A stretch of 64,000 nucleotides of DNA, taken from Ignavibacteriales bacterium. Its GTDB lineage: Bacteria > Bacteroidota > Ignavibacteria > UBA10030. A program made the position numbers and the translations under genes. The stretch covers positions 248,001-312,000 of the forward strand of contig JAPLFQ010000020.1 of assembly GCA_026390595.1 (NCBI GenBank), written 5' to 3'. Shown piece by piece: positions 54,997-62,145 of the stretch. Under the pieces are notes generated by a model. That model was given only the letters and a program-made list of their open reading frames with translations, was not told where the DNA came from and did no database searches. Position 1 is the first letter of the stretch; each line of letters opens with the position of its first letter.

Positions 54997-56439
54997 CTAC
55001 TTCGAACGTGATTTGCGATTCGCCTTGAGAGAGGCGACGATGAGTTTGAATTCCGTCGACGCTGCCTTGTGATCGAGAATCGGTTTCGGATACTCTTTTC
55101 CGATAGTACAGCCGAGTTCTTTTTGGAGCAGAGCCGGCATCGTGTGCGGCGCGTGGATGAATTTTGTAGGAACTCGGCAAAGCTCGGGAACAAACTTCCT
55201 GATGTATTCCCCGTTGGGGTCAAAGCGCTCGGATTGAAGCTGCGGGTTGAAAATCCGCAGCGGCTTTGGATCGACTCCTGATGAAGCCGACCACTGCCAC
55301 CCGCCGTTGTTCGATGCTGTTTCGATGTCCATCAGTTTTTCTTCGAAGTACGCGGCCCCTTTGCGCCAATCGTGCCGCATGTCCTTCGTCAGGAACGAGG
55401 CGACGACCATCCGCACGCGATTGTGCATCCACCCTGTCTGATTCAGCTGTCTCATTCCCGCATCGACAATCGGAAATCCTGTCTTCCCCTCCTTCCAGGC
55501 TTGAAACTGCCTTTCGCTGTACTTCCATGGCATCGAATCGAACTCCTCCCGATAGCTTGAATGGACAAGACCGGGATAGTGATAGAGGACCGATTGGTAA
55601 AACTCCCGCCAGATAAGTTCGTCTACAAATTTCCTGATCGATTCCTTGTGGGCGAAAGATGCCCCGGCGTATGCCTTGCCGCAATCTTCCAGCATCCTCC
55701 GTACTGAGATACATCCGAACCGCAACGCGACCGACATCCGGCTCGTCCCTTCGAGTGAAGGAATGTTCCGTGCTTCTCCGTACATACCAATGTCCGCAAG
55801 GAGAAACCGGCTCCAGCGGCGATGCGCCGCTTTCTCGCCGCCGGGAACTGCCGGGCTGGCGATGGTGATCGGCTTACCAAGCTCATGCGCTCCGTGAAGT
55901 TGTTCGGTCCGAAGCGGTGGCGTGGTAAACGATCGCGGCTTGCCGAACGGAAGCGGGTGCGACATTTTCTTCCACGCGTTGGCATACGGCGTGAAGACAA
56001 CATATGGCTCTCCCTTGAGAGTCAGGACTTCATCCGGCTCGTGAACCACGGCATCCTTGAACGATTTCACCTCGATGCCGGCATGGTGATACAGTTCTTC
56101 GACCTTGCGTTCGCGCTCCCGGGCGTACGGCTCATAGTCGCGATTGAAATAGATGGCCGAAGGCTGCGCCTCCTGAATGAGGGACTTGTGCACATCCATC
56201 ACGCTTCCATGCCGGGAAATGAGCCGGCCGCCGAGCATTTCGAGCTTCAACGCAAGTTCCGTGAGCGCTTCGGCCTGATAGTTGAACGCCGCGCCGTCAG
56301 ACGGCAGGGAGCGAATCAGTTCTGTGTCGAAAATAAAAAGCGGGATAACAGGGACATGTTCCTTGCAGGCGTGGTAGAGAGCGGCGTGGTCTTCGGTTCG
56401 GAGATCGCGTCTGAACCAGACAATAATAGGGCGCATCAC
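54997..56439 (-). CDS. phrB: Deoxyribodipyrimidine photolyase
   Basis: Repairs UV-made cyclobutane dimers using light. The 480-residue protein starts with the antenna domain (PIIVWFRRDLRTEDHAALYHA; VIPLFIFDTELI) and ends with the FAD domain: WREFYQSVLYHYPGLV, the conserved FPIVDAGMRQLNQTGWMHNR, MVVASFLTKDMRHDWRKGA, DIETASNNGGWQWSASSGVD and LRIFNPQLQSERFDPNGEY. The NNGGWQW...SG context is that of class I CPD photolyases rather than cryptochromes, and the catalytic Asn is kept. It is third in the carH - cruF-like - phr run, 75 bases from the gene before it, so light induction through CarH is likely. Confidence 0.95.
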   Translation of the reverse strand: MMRPIIVWFRRDLRTEDHAALYHACKEHVPVIPLFIFDTELIRSLPSDGAAFNYQAEALTELALKLEMLGGRLISRHGSVMDVHKSLIQEAQPSAIYFNRDYEPYARERERKVEELYHHAGIEVKSFKDAVVHEPDEVLTLKGEPYVVFTPYANAWKKMSHPLPFGKPRSFTTPPLRTEQLHGAHELGKPITIASPAVPGGEKAAHRRWSRFLLADIGMYGEARNIPSLEGTSRMSVALRFGCISVRRMLEDCGKAYAGASFAHKESIRKFVDELIWREFYQSVLYHYPGLVHSSYREEFDSMPWKYSERQFQAWKEGKTGFPIVDAGMRQLNQTGWMHNRVRMVVASFLTKDMRHDWRKGAAYFEEKLMDIETASNNGGWQWSASSGVDPKPLRIFNPQLQSERFDPNGEYIRKFVPELCRVPTKFIHAPHTMPALLQKELGCTIGKEYPKPILDHKAASTEFKLIVASLKANRKSRSK

Positions 56440-56514
56440 AATATTTTCCTTATCAGACGGATTCCAGAGCGAGCCCGGTGCATCGGAACAAGGGGCTTCG
56501 ATTTGACGTCTTGA

Positions 56515-57159
56515 CTAGTGAACAAGAAAACACAGTCCGATATCAGTCAGAGCGAAGTAGATGAGCTGGCCAAACAGAAAGTGCGGAACAATCGGGTCCG
56601 GTTCTTTCTCCGTGGCATACTTTCCCAGGATCGTCAATGCGAGATACGAAACGACAAACCAGCTGATGACGTTCAACTCCGTGGGAAATCCCCCTTTCCA
56701 GTGCCAAAGGTCCAGTGCATCGGCTGTGAATTCGAGGACCGCGTCGACCGCCGCGACAATGATCGATGCCACAACGAGGTTGCGATATCGCAGAACCTTG
56801 TCGGCCGCGACCCATGCCGGGATCAGGATTGAAAGCCAGGCGAGCGGCATCACGAGCGGGACATCGAGCACCTTCGGTCCAAGGCCGCTCGTGTACGCAA
56901 ATTCGCCGAACGGAAATCCCGTATTAGCGCCAAGGGCCTGGCAGAAGAACAGAAACAACACCACACCGACTGCAGCGCAGATGGTTTTGACCGTAAGTTG
57001 ATACGTAAGCACGAGTGAGGCTAACCCGATGAGCGCCATCGCAAGAGGCGTAAGAAGCGGGACAGAATAGTAAGGCGTCCCGAAAATGTTTGCTAGCGCC
57101 GCTAATGCCACGAAGGCATAGAACGCTACCCGGATCTTGGAATTTCTGCTGGTACTCAT
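56515..57159 (-). CDS. CruF-like carotenoid biosynthesis membrane protein
   Basis: A 214-residue protein with about seven hydrophobic spans. It matches the CruF/DUF422 family, hydratases that add water at the 1' end of acyclic or bisanhydro carotenoids. Support: FPFGEFAYTSGLGPKVLDVPLVMPLAWL with its acidic residue, then VASIIVAAVDAVLEFTADALDLWHWKGG, a family core with conserved acid and Trp-His-Trp. The ATG at 57159 is taken; upstream codons in frame lack a ribosome site. No other carotenoid gene is in the window, so the pathway must be elsewhere. It lies between carH and phr, the classic company of light-protective carotenoid genes. Confidence 0.85.
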   Translation of the reverse strand: MSTSRNSKIRVAFYAFVALAALANIFGTPYYSVPLLTPLAMALIGLASLVLTYQLTVKTICAAVGVVLFLFFCQALGANTGFPFGEFAYTSGLGPKVLDVPLVMPLAWLSILIPAWVAADKVLRYRNLVVASIIVAAVDAVLEFTADALDLWHWKGGFPTELNVISWFVVSYLALTILGKYATEKEPDPIVPHFLFGQLIYFALTDIGLCFLVH

Positions 57160-57217
57160 AAGTCCCACATGGCCATTGCCCGGGAAGGAATCGTCGGTTC
57201 TTTTGCCGGCGATTTCT

Positions 57218-58093
57218 CTATGCATAGTGTTTCGGTTCCGACATATCTTCGAAATCGGCGATCGATTCTGATACGAACTCTGGCTTCAGCCGATCCCCAA
57301 ACCTCGACTTCATCTGCGCACCTCCGACAGCAAGCTTCGCGCCGACGCGGTGGCACGCCGGAAGGATTTTGTTGTTCACATCGCGGAGAAATTGTCTCTC
57401 ATGATCCACGATCAGAGCGCTGAGAACGACCAGGTCCGGCTTCCTTTTCTTGATCGCGGCAAGAAGGGATGGCGTCGGCGTGGATTGCCCGAGATTGAAC
57501 ACCTTCCAGCCCCGCGACTGAAGATAGCTGGCGATGCATTGCAGAACAATGTCGTGCAGCTGTCCGTCGTAGCAAGCAAGAAGCACGGAAAGACCGTTCT
57601 CAGGCTCCCGATGGATGGATGACTGCAGACGAACGATTGCGTCCCGGATTGTCATGCTGGCAAGATGTTCGACATCGACTGTGATCGATTTGGACGCCCA
57701 ATCGTTCCCGATTTGGGCAAGGACGGGGAACACGACTTCCTCATACAGTGCAAGGAGGTTTGGTTTTGTGGCCAGGCCCGCCCGAAGAATGCTGAGGGTG
57801 TCTGAGAGATTGCCTCCGAGCGCAGCATCTTTCAGACGCGGGACGAGCACATCCGTGTTTCCCGCGACGAGGTTTAACTTGAGATTGCGCCCCGTGAACA
57901 ACTCGGCCGCGAGTTCAGGTACTTCGAGCTTGTTCTGCTGTACAAACTGCATCACTGACTGGATGGAGAACCGCCTGTGCCCACCTTTTGTCCGGTTACA
58001 TTCGATGTAGCCCGTATCGGACCACCGCTTGATGGTCGATTCATTCACTGCAAATATCTCTGCAAGTTGACGGGAACTGTAATATCGTTTCAT
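57218..58093 (-). CDS. carH: CarH/LitR-type MerR regulator with B12-binding light-sensor domain
   Basis: A 291-residue repressor that senses light through adenosylcobalamin. Residues 1-70 are a MerR-type DNA-binding domain: YYSSRQLAEIFAVNESTIKRW and TKGGHRRFSIQSVMQF. Next comes the helical bundle with an intact W-x9-EH motif (Trp132, Glu142, His143), which in CarH caps the adenosyl group. The Rossmann domain follows (SVLLACYDGQLHDIVLQ; GWKVFNLGQSTP; PDLVVLSALI). His180 sits where CarH has its axial ligand, although the usual E-x-H-x-x-G reads Q-L-H-D-I-V. In the dark the tetramer binds operators; light breaks the Co-C bond and releases DNA. A candidate operator is just upstream. The ATG at 58093 begins the conserved MerR start. 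Confidence 0.9.
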   Translation of the reverse strand: MKRYYSSRQLAEIFAVNESTIKRWSDTGYIECNRTKGGHRRFSIQSVMQFVQQNKLEVPELAAELFTGRNLKLNLVAGNTDVLVPRLKDAALGGNLSDTLSILRAGLATKPNLLALYEEVVFPVLAQIGNDWASKSITVDVEHLASMTIRDAIVRLQSSIHREPENGLSVLLACYDGQLHDIVLQCIASYLQSRGWKVFNLGQSTPTPSLLAAIKKRKPDLVVLSALIVDHERQFLRDVNNKILPACHRVGAKLAVGGAQMKSRFGDRLKPEFVSESIADFEDMSEPKHYA

Positions 58094-58114
58094 AAGCCCG
58101 ATTGAACGCTTGAG

Positions 58115-58141
58115 TTGATTTGCACGATTTGCACGAATCAA
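58115..58141. promoter_or_regulatory. Candidate CarH operator: two tandem 9-bp repeats inside a palindrome
   Basis: ATTTGCACG occurs twice in perfect tandem (58118-58126 and 58127-58135), bracketed by TTGATT (58115-58120) and AATCAA (58136-58141). The block covers the transcription start and the edge of the -10 of the carH promoter. Short direct repeats near the promoter are how CarH sites are built in Thermus, so repression of its own operon in the dark is likely. This is inference from position and symmetry. Confidence 0.55.
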
Positions 58142-58168
58142 TGTACTACACGCGACAACCGGAATCAA
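58140..58168 (-). promoter_or_regulatory. Sigma-70-type promoter of carH
   Basis: On the minus strand TTGATT (58168-58163), 17-base spacer, TACATT (58145-58140). The start would fall near 58133, within the tandem repeats of the candidate operator, and leaves a leader of about 40 bases. Confidence 0.5.
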
Positions 58169-58177
58169 GGACATTGT

Positions 58178-58206
58178 GGGAAAAAACCTCGGGCCGCAGC
58201 CCCGCG
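58178..58206 (-). terminator. Probable rho-independent terminator after folD
   Basis: On the minus strand a G+C-rich hairpin (CGGGGC-TGCG-GCCCG, with one unpaired base) is followed by GAGG and TTTTTT (58186-58181). It lies about 60 bases past the folD stop and just before the carH promoter, separating the two units. Confidence 0.45.
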
Positions 58207-58266
58207 GAAGGAAGGCTGACTGGCTGAGATTTAGGAGAGGAGGCTCTGGAAAGGAGGAACGCCGGG

Positions 58267-59151
58267 CTACTGGAGAATACCCTCGGCGGCATGGAGTGTA
58301 TTGCTGAGGAGCATGGCGATCGTCATGGGCCCGACACCGCCGGGGACGGGCGTGATTGCGCCAGCCACACGGCAGGCGGATTCGAAATGGACGTCTCCAA
58401 CGAGCCGGTAGCCGTTCTTAGCTGACGGATCGTTCACGCGGTTAATCCCGACGTCGATGACGACGACTCCCTCTTTCAGCATGGAACCGGTGATACACTC
58501 GGGCTTGCCGATGGCAGCGATGAGGATGTCGGCCATCCGCGTATAGGCGGAGAGATCGCTCGCACCGGTGTGAACAACCGTGACCACGGCGTTCGCCCAT
58601 TTCTGTTTCTGCAGCAGGATGTTTGCGATAGGTTTCCCGACGATGTTGCTTCGTCCGGCAACGACGACGTGTTTTCCGGAGGGGTCATTACCGCTCCGAA
58701 TCAGAAGCTCCTGGATGCCAGCCGGCGTGCAGGATCGGAATCCCTTCCCCCCTGCCACAAGCCTACCGATACTGACCGGGTGAAATCCGTCGACATCCTT
58801 CCGCGGATCGATGGCCTCAATGACCTTTTGCTCGCTGATTTGGCGCGGAAGCGGAAGCTGCACCAGCAGCCCATGGATGTTCGGGTCCCGGCTGAACTCG
58901 TCCACTTTTGCAAGGAGCGCAGCCTCAGACGTGTTCGCCGGCATCCTCTCGGTCACAGAATAGAAGCCCATTTCCTCACAGGCCTTGCCTTTGCTCCGGA
59001 CATAGGACTGAGAGGCAGGGTCTTCGCCGACGAGGATAAACGCGAGTCCCGGCACGATCCCCTTTTCCGATTTAAGGAGAGCCGTGCGTTCTTTTACCTC
59101 ACGCCTGATGTCTTCGGAAATCTTCTTGCCATCAATAATCTGTGCGGGCAT
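58267..59151 (-). CDS. folD: Methylenetetrahydrofolate dehydrogenase/cyclohydrolase
   Basis: Bifunctional one-carbon enzyme converting 5,10-methylene-THF to 10-formyl-THF. Signature blocks: VGEDPASQSYVRSKGKACEE with the catalytic Lys in SYVRSKGKAC, HGLLVQLPLPRQISEQKV, IDPRKDVDGFHPVSIGRL, CTPAGIQELL, VVAGRSNIVGKPIANILLQ, TVVHTG and the C-terminal GAITPVPGGVGPMTIAMLLSNT. Length 294 aa is typical. The next gene upstream (YmdB-type) ends 67 bases away on the same strand. Confidence 0.97.
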   Translation of the reverse strand: MPAQIIDGKKISEDIRREVKERTALLKSEKGIVPGLAFILVGEDPASQSYVRSKGKACEEMGFYSVTERMPANTSEAALLAKVDEFSRDPNIHGLLVQLPLPRQISEQKVIEAIDPRKDVDGFHPVSIGRLVAGGKGFRSCTPAGIQELLIRSGNDPSGKHVVVAGRSNIVGKPIANILLQKQKWANAVVTVVHTGASDLSAYTRMADILIAAIGKPECITGSMLKEGVVVIDVGINRVNDPSAKNGYRLVGDVHFESACRVAGAITPVPGGVGPMTIAMLLSNTLHAAEGILQ

Positions 59152-59218
59152 GGTCGGGTTGGAGAATGTTCATCAACGATTGGAATATCACAGTAGAAAC
59201 CCCGGGCACCAAGGAAAA

Positions 59219-60013
59219 TCAGAACCCGGGGAAAATCACCTGTTCGATTTTCGTCGCCTTGCCTGTTTCCGTTTCAACCTGTATGTAGACGCCGCAGAAG
59301 CGGACGTCGTGCTGCGCCAACTCGAATTTGTAGGGGGTCTGATGCTGAAACCGCTTGATCGCAATCTCCTTCCGCAAGCCGATCACCGAATCATACGGCC
59401 CGGTCATTCCAACGTCCGTTATGTAGGCGGTCCCCTTTGGGAGGATGCGCGCATCGGCCGTCGGGATATGTGTATGAGTGCCTACGAGGGCGCTGATGCG
59501 CCCTTCCAGATGCCATGCGAGCGCCATCTTTTCAGCGGTCGCTTCGGCGTGCATATCGATCAGAATGATCTTGGTCTCATTTGCGATCTTGCTGACCGCC
59601 CAGTCGGCCGCCTTGAAGGGATCATCAATCGGCTGCATGAAGGTCCGGCCTTGCAGGTTGATGACACCGACGTGCCCTTTTTCCTTCAGATCATACACCA
59701 CGTATCCAAAACCGGGGTTCTCCTTCGGATAGTTCAACGGCCTCAACAGATTTCGCTCAGTTGCCAGCAGAGTTTTGACCTGCCACCGATCCCAGATATG
59801 ATTTCCACTCGTGATGACGTGGACCCCCATGGCAAAGAGCTCTTTCGCATCCTGTTCGGAGATGCTCTTCCCCTCATTGACGTTCTCGCCGTTTGCGACA
59901 CAGAAATCGATCTCGTATTTCTTGATATACTGCTTCAGGAGCGTCGAGGCGAGTGTGAGGCCAGGCTTGCCGTTGATATCGCCGACAAAGAAGATGTTCA
60001 GATGTTTCGACAC
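59219..60013 (-). CDS. YmdB/TIGR00282-type metallophosphoesterase
   Basis: A 264-residue dinuclear-metal phosphoesterase. Metal ligands are seen in FFVGDINGKPG, CVANGENVNEGKSI, VITSGNHIWDR, LIDMHAEATAEKMAL and LVGTHTHIPTADARIL, all in family order. The Bacillus homologue YmdB is a 2',3'-cyclic nucleotide phosphodiesterase needed for late adaptive responses. In many genomes it neighbours folD-like or division genes, as here; both are on the same strand with a 67-base gap. Substrate in this organism not known. Confidence 0.93.
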   Translation of the reverse strand: MSKHLNIFFVGDINGKPGLTLASTLLKQYIKKYEIDFCVANGENVNEGKSISEQDAKELFAMGVHVITSGNHIWDRWQVKTLLATERNLLRPLNYPKENPGFGYVVYDLKEKGHVGVINLQGRTFMQPIDDPFKAADWAVSKIANETKIILIDMHAEATAEKMALAWHLEGRISALVGTHTHIPTADARILPKGTAYITDVGMTGPYDSVIGLRKEIAIKRFQHQTPYKFELAQHDVRFCGVYIQVETETGKATKIEQVIFPGF

Positions 60014-60167
60014 AGGGGTATTCCGCTGACGATGATGCTGAAACAGGGGTCCGGTTCACGCATGGACTAGCCGGCCGATGCATTCAGCGTGATGAGAGTA
60101 CGATGAACTGGCCTTCAATATAGAGGAAATTATGTTGAAACAAAAGAGCAGCCAACGCTGAGTACAC

Positions 60168-60196
60168 AAAAAAGGCGTCCCGGGAAAGGGACGCCT
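60168..60196 (-). terminator. Rho-independent terminator of the sigma/anti-sigma operon
   Basis: On the minus strand AGGCGTCCC pairs perfectly with GGGACGCCT around a six-base loop and runs into TTTTTT (60173-60168). It lies 28 bases after the stop of the anti-sigma gene at 60224, closing that operon ahead of the phosphoesterase gene. Confidence 0.85.
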
Positions 60197-60223
60197 GGGG
60201 ACACTCCGATGAGAAGACCAGCG

Positions 60224-60582
60224 CTACTGCCGAACCCGCATGAGCTTGCGCACCACGAAGCGATCGACAGCGACAAGAATGATCACGGAGAACATCGTCA
60301 GCACGATGATGTTCTCATTTTTCGGCGGCGGTTTCTTCGCCGGCTCACCGATGATGTGTGCCTGGCTCTTCACGATGAATTCTCTTGCTCGTGCGTAATA
60401 GTCCACGTACGTTTTGGCAGCATCAGAAAACATTGATGGACGTTTGACTTCGTCTGGCGGACTGCAACCTCCTGCCGGCATCGGGGGCATACCTCCAGGT
60501 GAGCGACGATCCTTGTCCTCGCCCCGTTTGCCAGAGTCTCGTCGACAATCTGAAAGATTTCACTGGTAGTAAGATGATTCAT
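60224..60582 (-). pseudogene. zf-HC2-type anti-sigma factor, frameshifted
   Basis: Two overlapping frames together make one membrane anti-sigma factor. From the ATG at 60582 the first frame gives LTTSEIFQIVDETLAN, then the zinc site HLEVCPRCRQEVAVRQ (His-x3-Cys-x2-Cys). It runs on into unlikely sequence and stops near 60370. The second frame, one base back, gives SMFSDAAKTYVDYYAR, then a single span (NIIVLTMFSVIILVAV) and basic tail ending at 60224. The shift is needed somewhere between about 60410 and 60470. The gene lies 7 bases after the sigma stop and before a strong terminator, the right place for a cognate anti-sigma. A one-base sequencing or assembly error is as likely as a true mutation. 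Confidence 0.72.
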
Positions 60583-60589
60583 AGAGACC

Positions 60590-61198
60590 TCACGTATTCT
60601 GCTCTTTTTCTTGGATACTGGCCGCTTTGACATTTGATCCGCTGAACTTCCTGACAACTCCGTCGCGCAGCATCACCCTTCCTCTGAAGAGCCGTACTTT
60701 CACGGTGCCGAGCGGCATGCCCGTCACCTCCACGATCTGGTCATAGCTCATGTCGTGCACAAAGAACAGCGTGCAGACTGCGCTGTAGAGCAAGGGAAGC
60801 TTCTCAATTTCGCCGAGGACAATCTGCTCGAATTCAATCGACTCGTATTGAATGTCAGGGGGCGCTTCATCTGAAGCGAGTTCGAGAGCGCCTTCATCAT
60901 CCCCGGCATCAATCGTGATGTGAGGATCTTCTCCTCTCCGGCTCAGCTTCGAGGCACAAACATTATAGACGATCCGATAGAACCAGGTGGAGAAGCTCGA
61001 CTTCCACTCGAACCGCGGCAACGCATTAAACGCCCGCACGAATGCGTCCTGTATAGCCTCTTCGGCATCCTCGCGATTCCTGAGCATGCGGATGGCCAGC
61101 GTCATCGCCTTGTCTTTGTGGCGATCGACCAAATCACCATATGCCCGCTTGTTCCCGGCGAGGATTTCCTTTATTATCGCAGTTTCAGTCTTGAGCAC
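60590..61198 (-). CDS. ECF-type RNA polymerase sigma factor
   Basis: A 202-residue group 4 sigma factor. Region 2 is KRAYGDLVDRHKDKAMTLAIRMLRNREDAEEAIQDAFVRAF followed by FSTWFYRIVYNVCASKLSRR, and region 4 is LPLLYSAVCTLFFVHDMSYDQIVEVTGMPLGTVKVRLFRGRVML with its helix-turn-helix. An acidic linker (DAGDDEGALELASDEAPPD) separates them. The first codon is GTG at 61198. It is followed by an anti-sigma gene 7 bases on. Just upstream, a promoter (TGAAAC-18-GTCAAA) faces this gene and its near twin faces the divergent gene at 61397, as expected for an autoregulated ECF factor. The stress signal cannot be read. Confidence 0.95.
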   Translation of the reverse strand: MLKTETAIIKEILAGNKRAYGDLVDRHKDKAMTLAIRMLRNREDAEEAIQDAFVRAFNALPRFEWKSSFSTWFYRIVYNVCASKLSRRGEDPHITIDAGDDEGALELASDEAPPDIQYESIEFEQIVLGEIEKLPLLYSAVCTLFFVHDMSYDQIVEVTGMPLGTVKVRLFRGRVMLRDGVVRKFSGSNVKAASIQEKEQNT

Positions 61199-61228
61199 GT
61201 GGCCCTGTGTTGTATGCCATACATCCCT

Positions 61229-61258
61229 TTTGACCTGGTTCGGGCCACCAGGGTTTCA
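61229..61258 (-). promoter_or_regulatory. ECF-type promoter of the sigma factor gene
   Basis: Minus strand TGAAAC (61258-61253), an 18-base spacer ending in CAG, then GTCAAA (61234-61229). The whole sequence is TCTGAAACCCT...CAGGTCAAAAGG, repeated almost exactly in the divergent direction at 61311-61344. The start would lie near 61222, about 24 bases before the GTG of the sigma gene. Confidence 0.7.
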
Positions 61259-61312
61259 GAAAACGACGTCTTCACGCATTTTCCTGAATGCCTCGCATTC
61301 TTCTTCCATCTC

Positions 61313-61342
61313 TGAAACCCTACGGCCTGATTACAGGTCAAA
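61313..61342 (+). promoter_or_regulatory. ECF-type promoter of the membrane protein at 61397
   Basis: Plus strand TGAAAC (61313-61318), 18-base spacer, GTCAAA (61337-61342). It shares TCTGAAACCCT and CAGGTCAAA with the sigma gene's own promoter, which creates an 11-base perfect inverted repeat (61250-61260 / 61311-61321). The start near 61349 leaves a leader of about 48 bases with a GGGAGGT ribosome site. Confidence 0.7.
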
Positions 61343-61396
61343 GGTAGTAAAGCCACCATCAAACGTCAATCCTACAAACTCAGTACGGGAGGTATC

Positions 61397-61753
61397 ATGA
61401 ACGGCGAATTCCTCATCCCAATTTTCCTCTTCGGCGGCACAGCCTGGGTGCTCACTGTGTATTTCAACAACCGAAACAAAGAACACATGGCGATGATTGA
61501 AAAAGGGGTCAATCCAATCGATTTCAAGGGCAAGCCAATGAAGGAGTGGTTTCAGACGAATCCCCTCACAAGCCTCAAGTGGGGCCTTCTCGCTGTTTTT
61601 GTCGGCATCGGTCTGATGGTCGGTATGTACCTCCACCGCAGTCTCGACATGGAAGATTCAGTGTACCTCGCGTGCATGCTCATCTCGGGAGGACTCGCAC
61701 TCGTCATCTTCTACTTTGTCGCTTCGATGAAGTCGAAGCAGGAACAGGTCTGA
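61397..61753 (+). CDS. DUF6249-type membrane protein, likely ECF regulon member
   Basis: A 118-residue protein with three spans: LIPIFLFGGTAWVLTVYFNN, a cytoplasmic stretch NRNKEHMAMIEKGVNPIDFKG, then LKWGLLAVFVGIGLMVGMYL and YLACMLISGGLALVIFYFVA. The RNKEHMAMIEKG phrase after the first span is typical of DUF6249-like proteins that commonly sit beside ECF sigma genes in this group of bacteria. It is transcribed divergently from the sigma factor from a promoter of matching sequence, so it is probably controlled by it. A GGGAGGT site precedes the ATG. Confidence 0.8.
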   Translation: MNGEFLIPIFLFGGTAWVLTVYFNNRNKEHMAMIEKGVNPIDFKGKPMKEWFQTNPLTSLKWGLLAVFVGIGLMVGMYLHRSLDMEDSVYLACMLISGGLALVIFYFVASMKSKQEQV

Positions 61754-61778
61754 ATCCTGCGCCGGAATGATGATTCTG

Positions 61779-61813
61779 AAAAAGGGTCGGGCATCGTGCA
61801 CGACCTTTTTTTT
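61779..61813 (+). terminator. Bidirectional-looking terminator after the membrane protein at 61397
   Basis: AAAAAGGGTCG (61779-61789) pairs with CGACCTTTTTT (61801-61811) around an 11-base loop and is followed by more T, with A-runs on the other strand. The gap 61754-62145 also holds a small hairpin TTATGC ... GCATAA (61990-62009) and A/T-rich sequence ahead of the next gene; nothing else is supportable, and a 66-codon minus-strand frame there looks spurious. Confidence 0.7.
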
Positions 61814-62145
61814 CCTGCTGCCTGTTGTAACTCCACTGCTTCTGACTCGTAATCCCACCGAATACACGTCACTCCGGCACTTTCATGGAATTTCTGCCAA
61901 GCACTCCAAGGGCTCAATAAGCTTGACCATGTGGCTTGTTTGAACCCCGCTTGTTACTCGATTTGATATTCCTGCAGGAAATCCCCATTTTATGCGTGTT
62001 CTTGCATAAGCGCTGATTCGTCTTTTTTTTTCTGGAGGTTTTTTCGATCTCTTTATTCAAAGAAAAAACACGATATTGAGTCCCCAGATCATGCCATTCG
62101 ATAACTAACAGCAATCATCCTACTCAATGTAGAGGGAGTACACTC

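Noticed and set aside
60410-60470. Programmed -1 frameshift in the anti-sigma gene
   Set aside because: No slippery X-XXY-YYZ heptamer in frame and no strong downstream structure; simple indel is more likely.
61914-62114. 66-codon minus-strand frame in the A/T-rich gap
   Set aside because: Lysine/asparagine-rich chance frame in non-coding A/T-rich DNA, no start signal.
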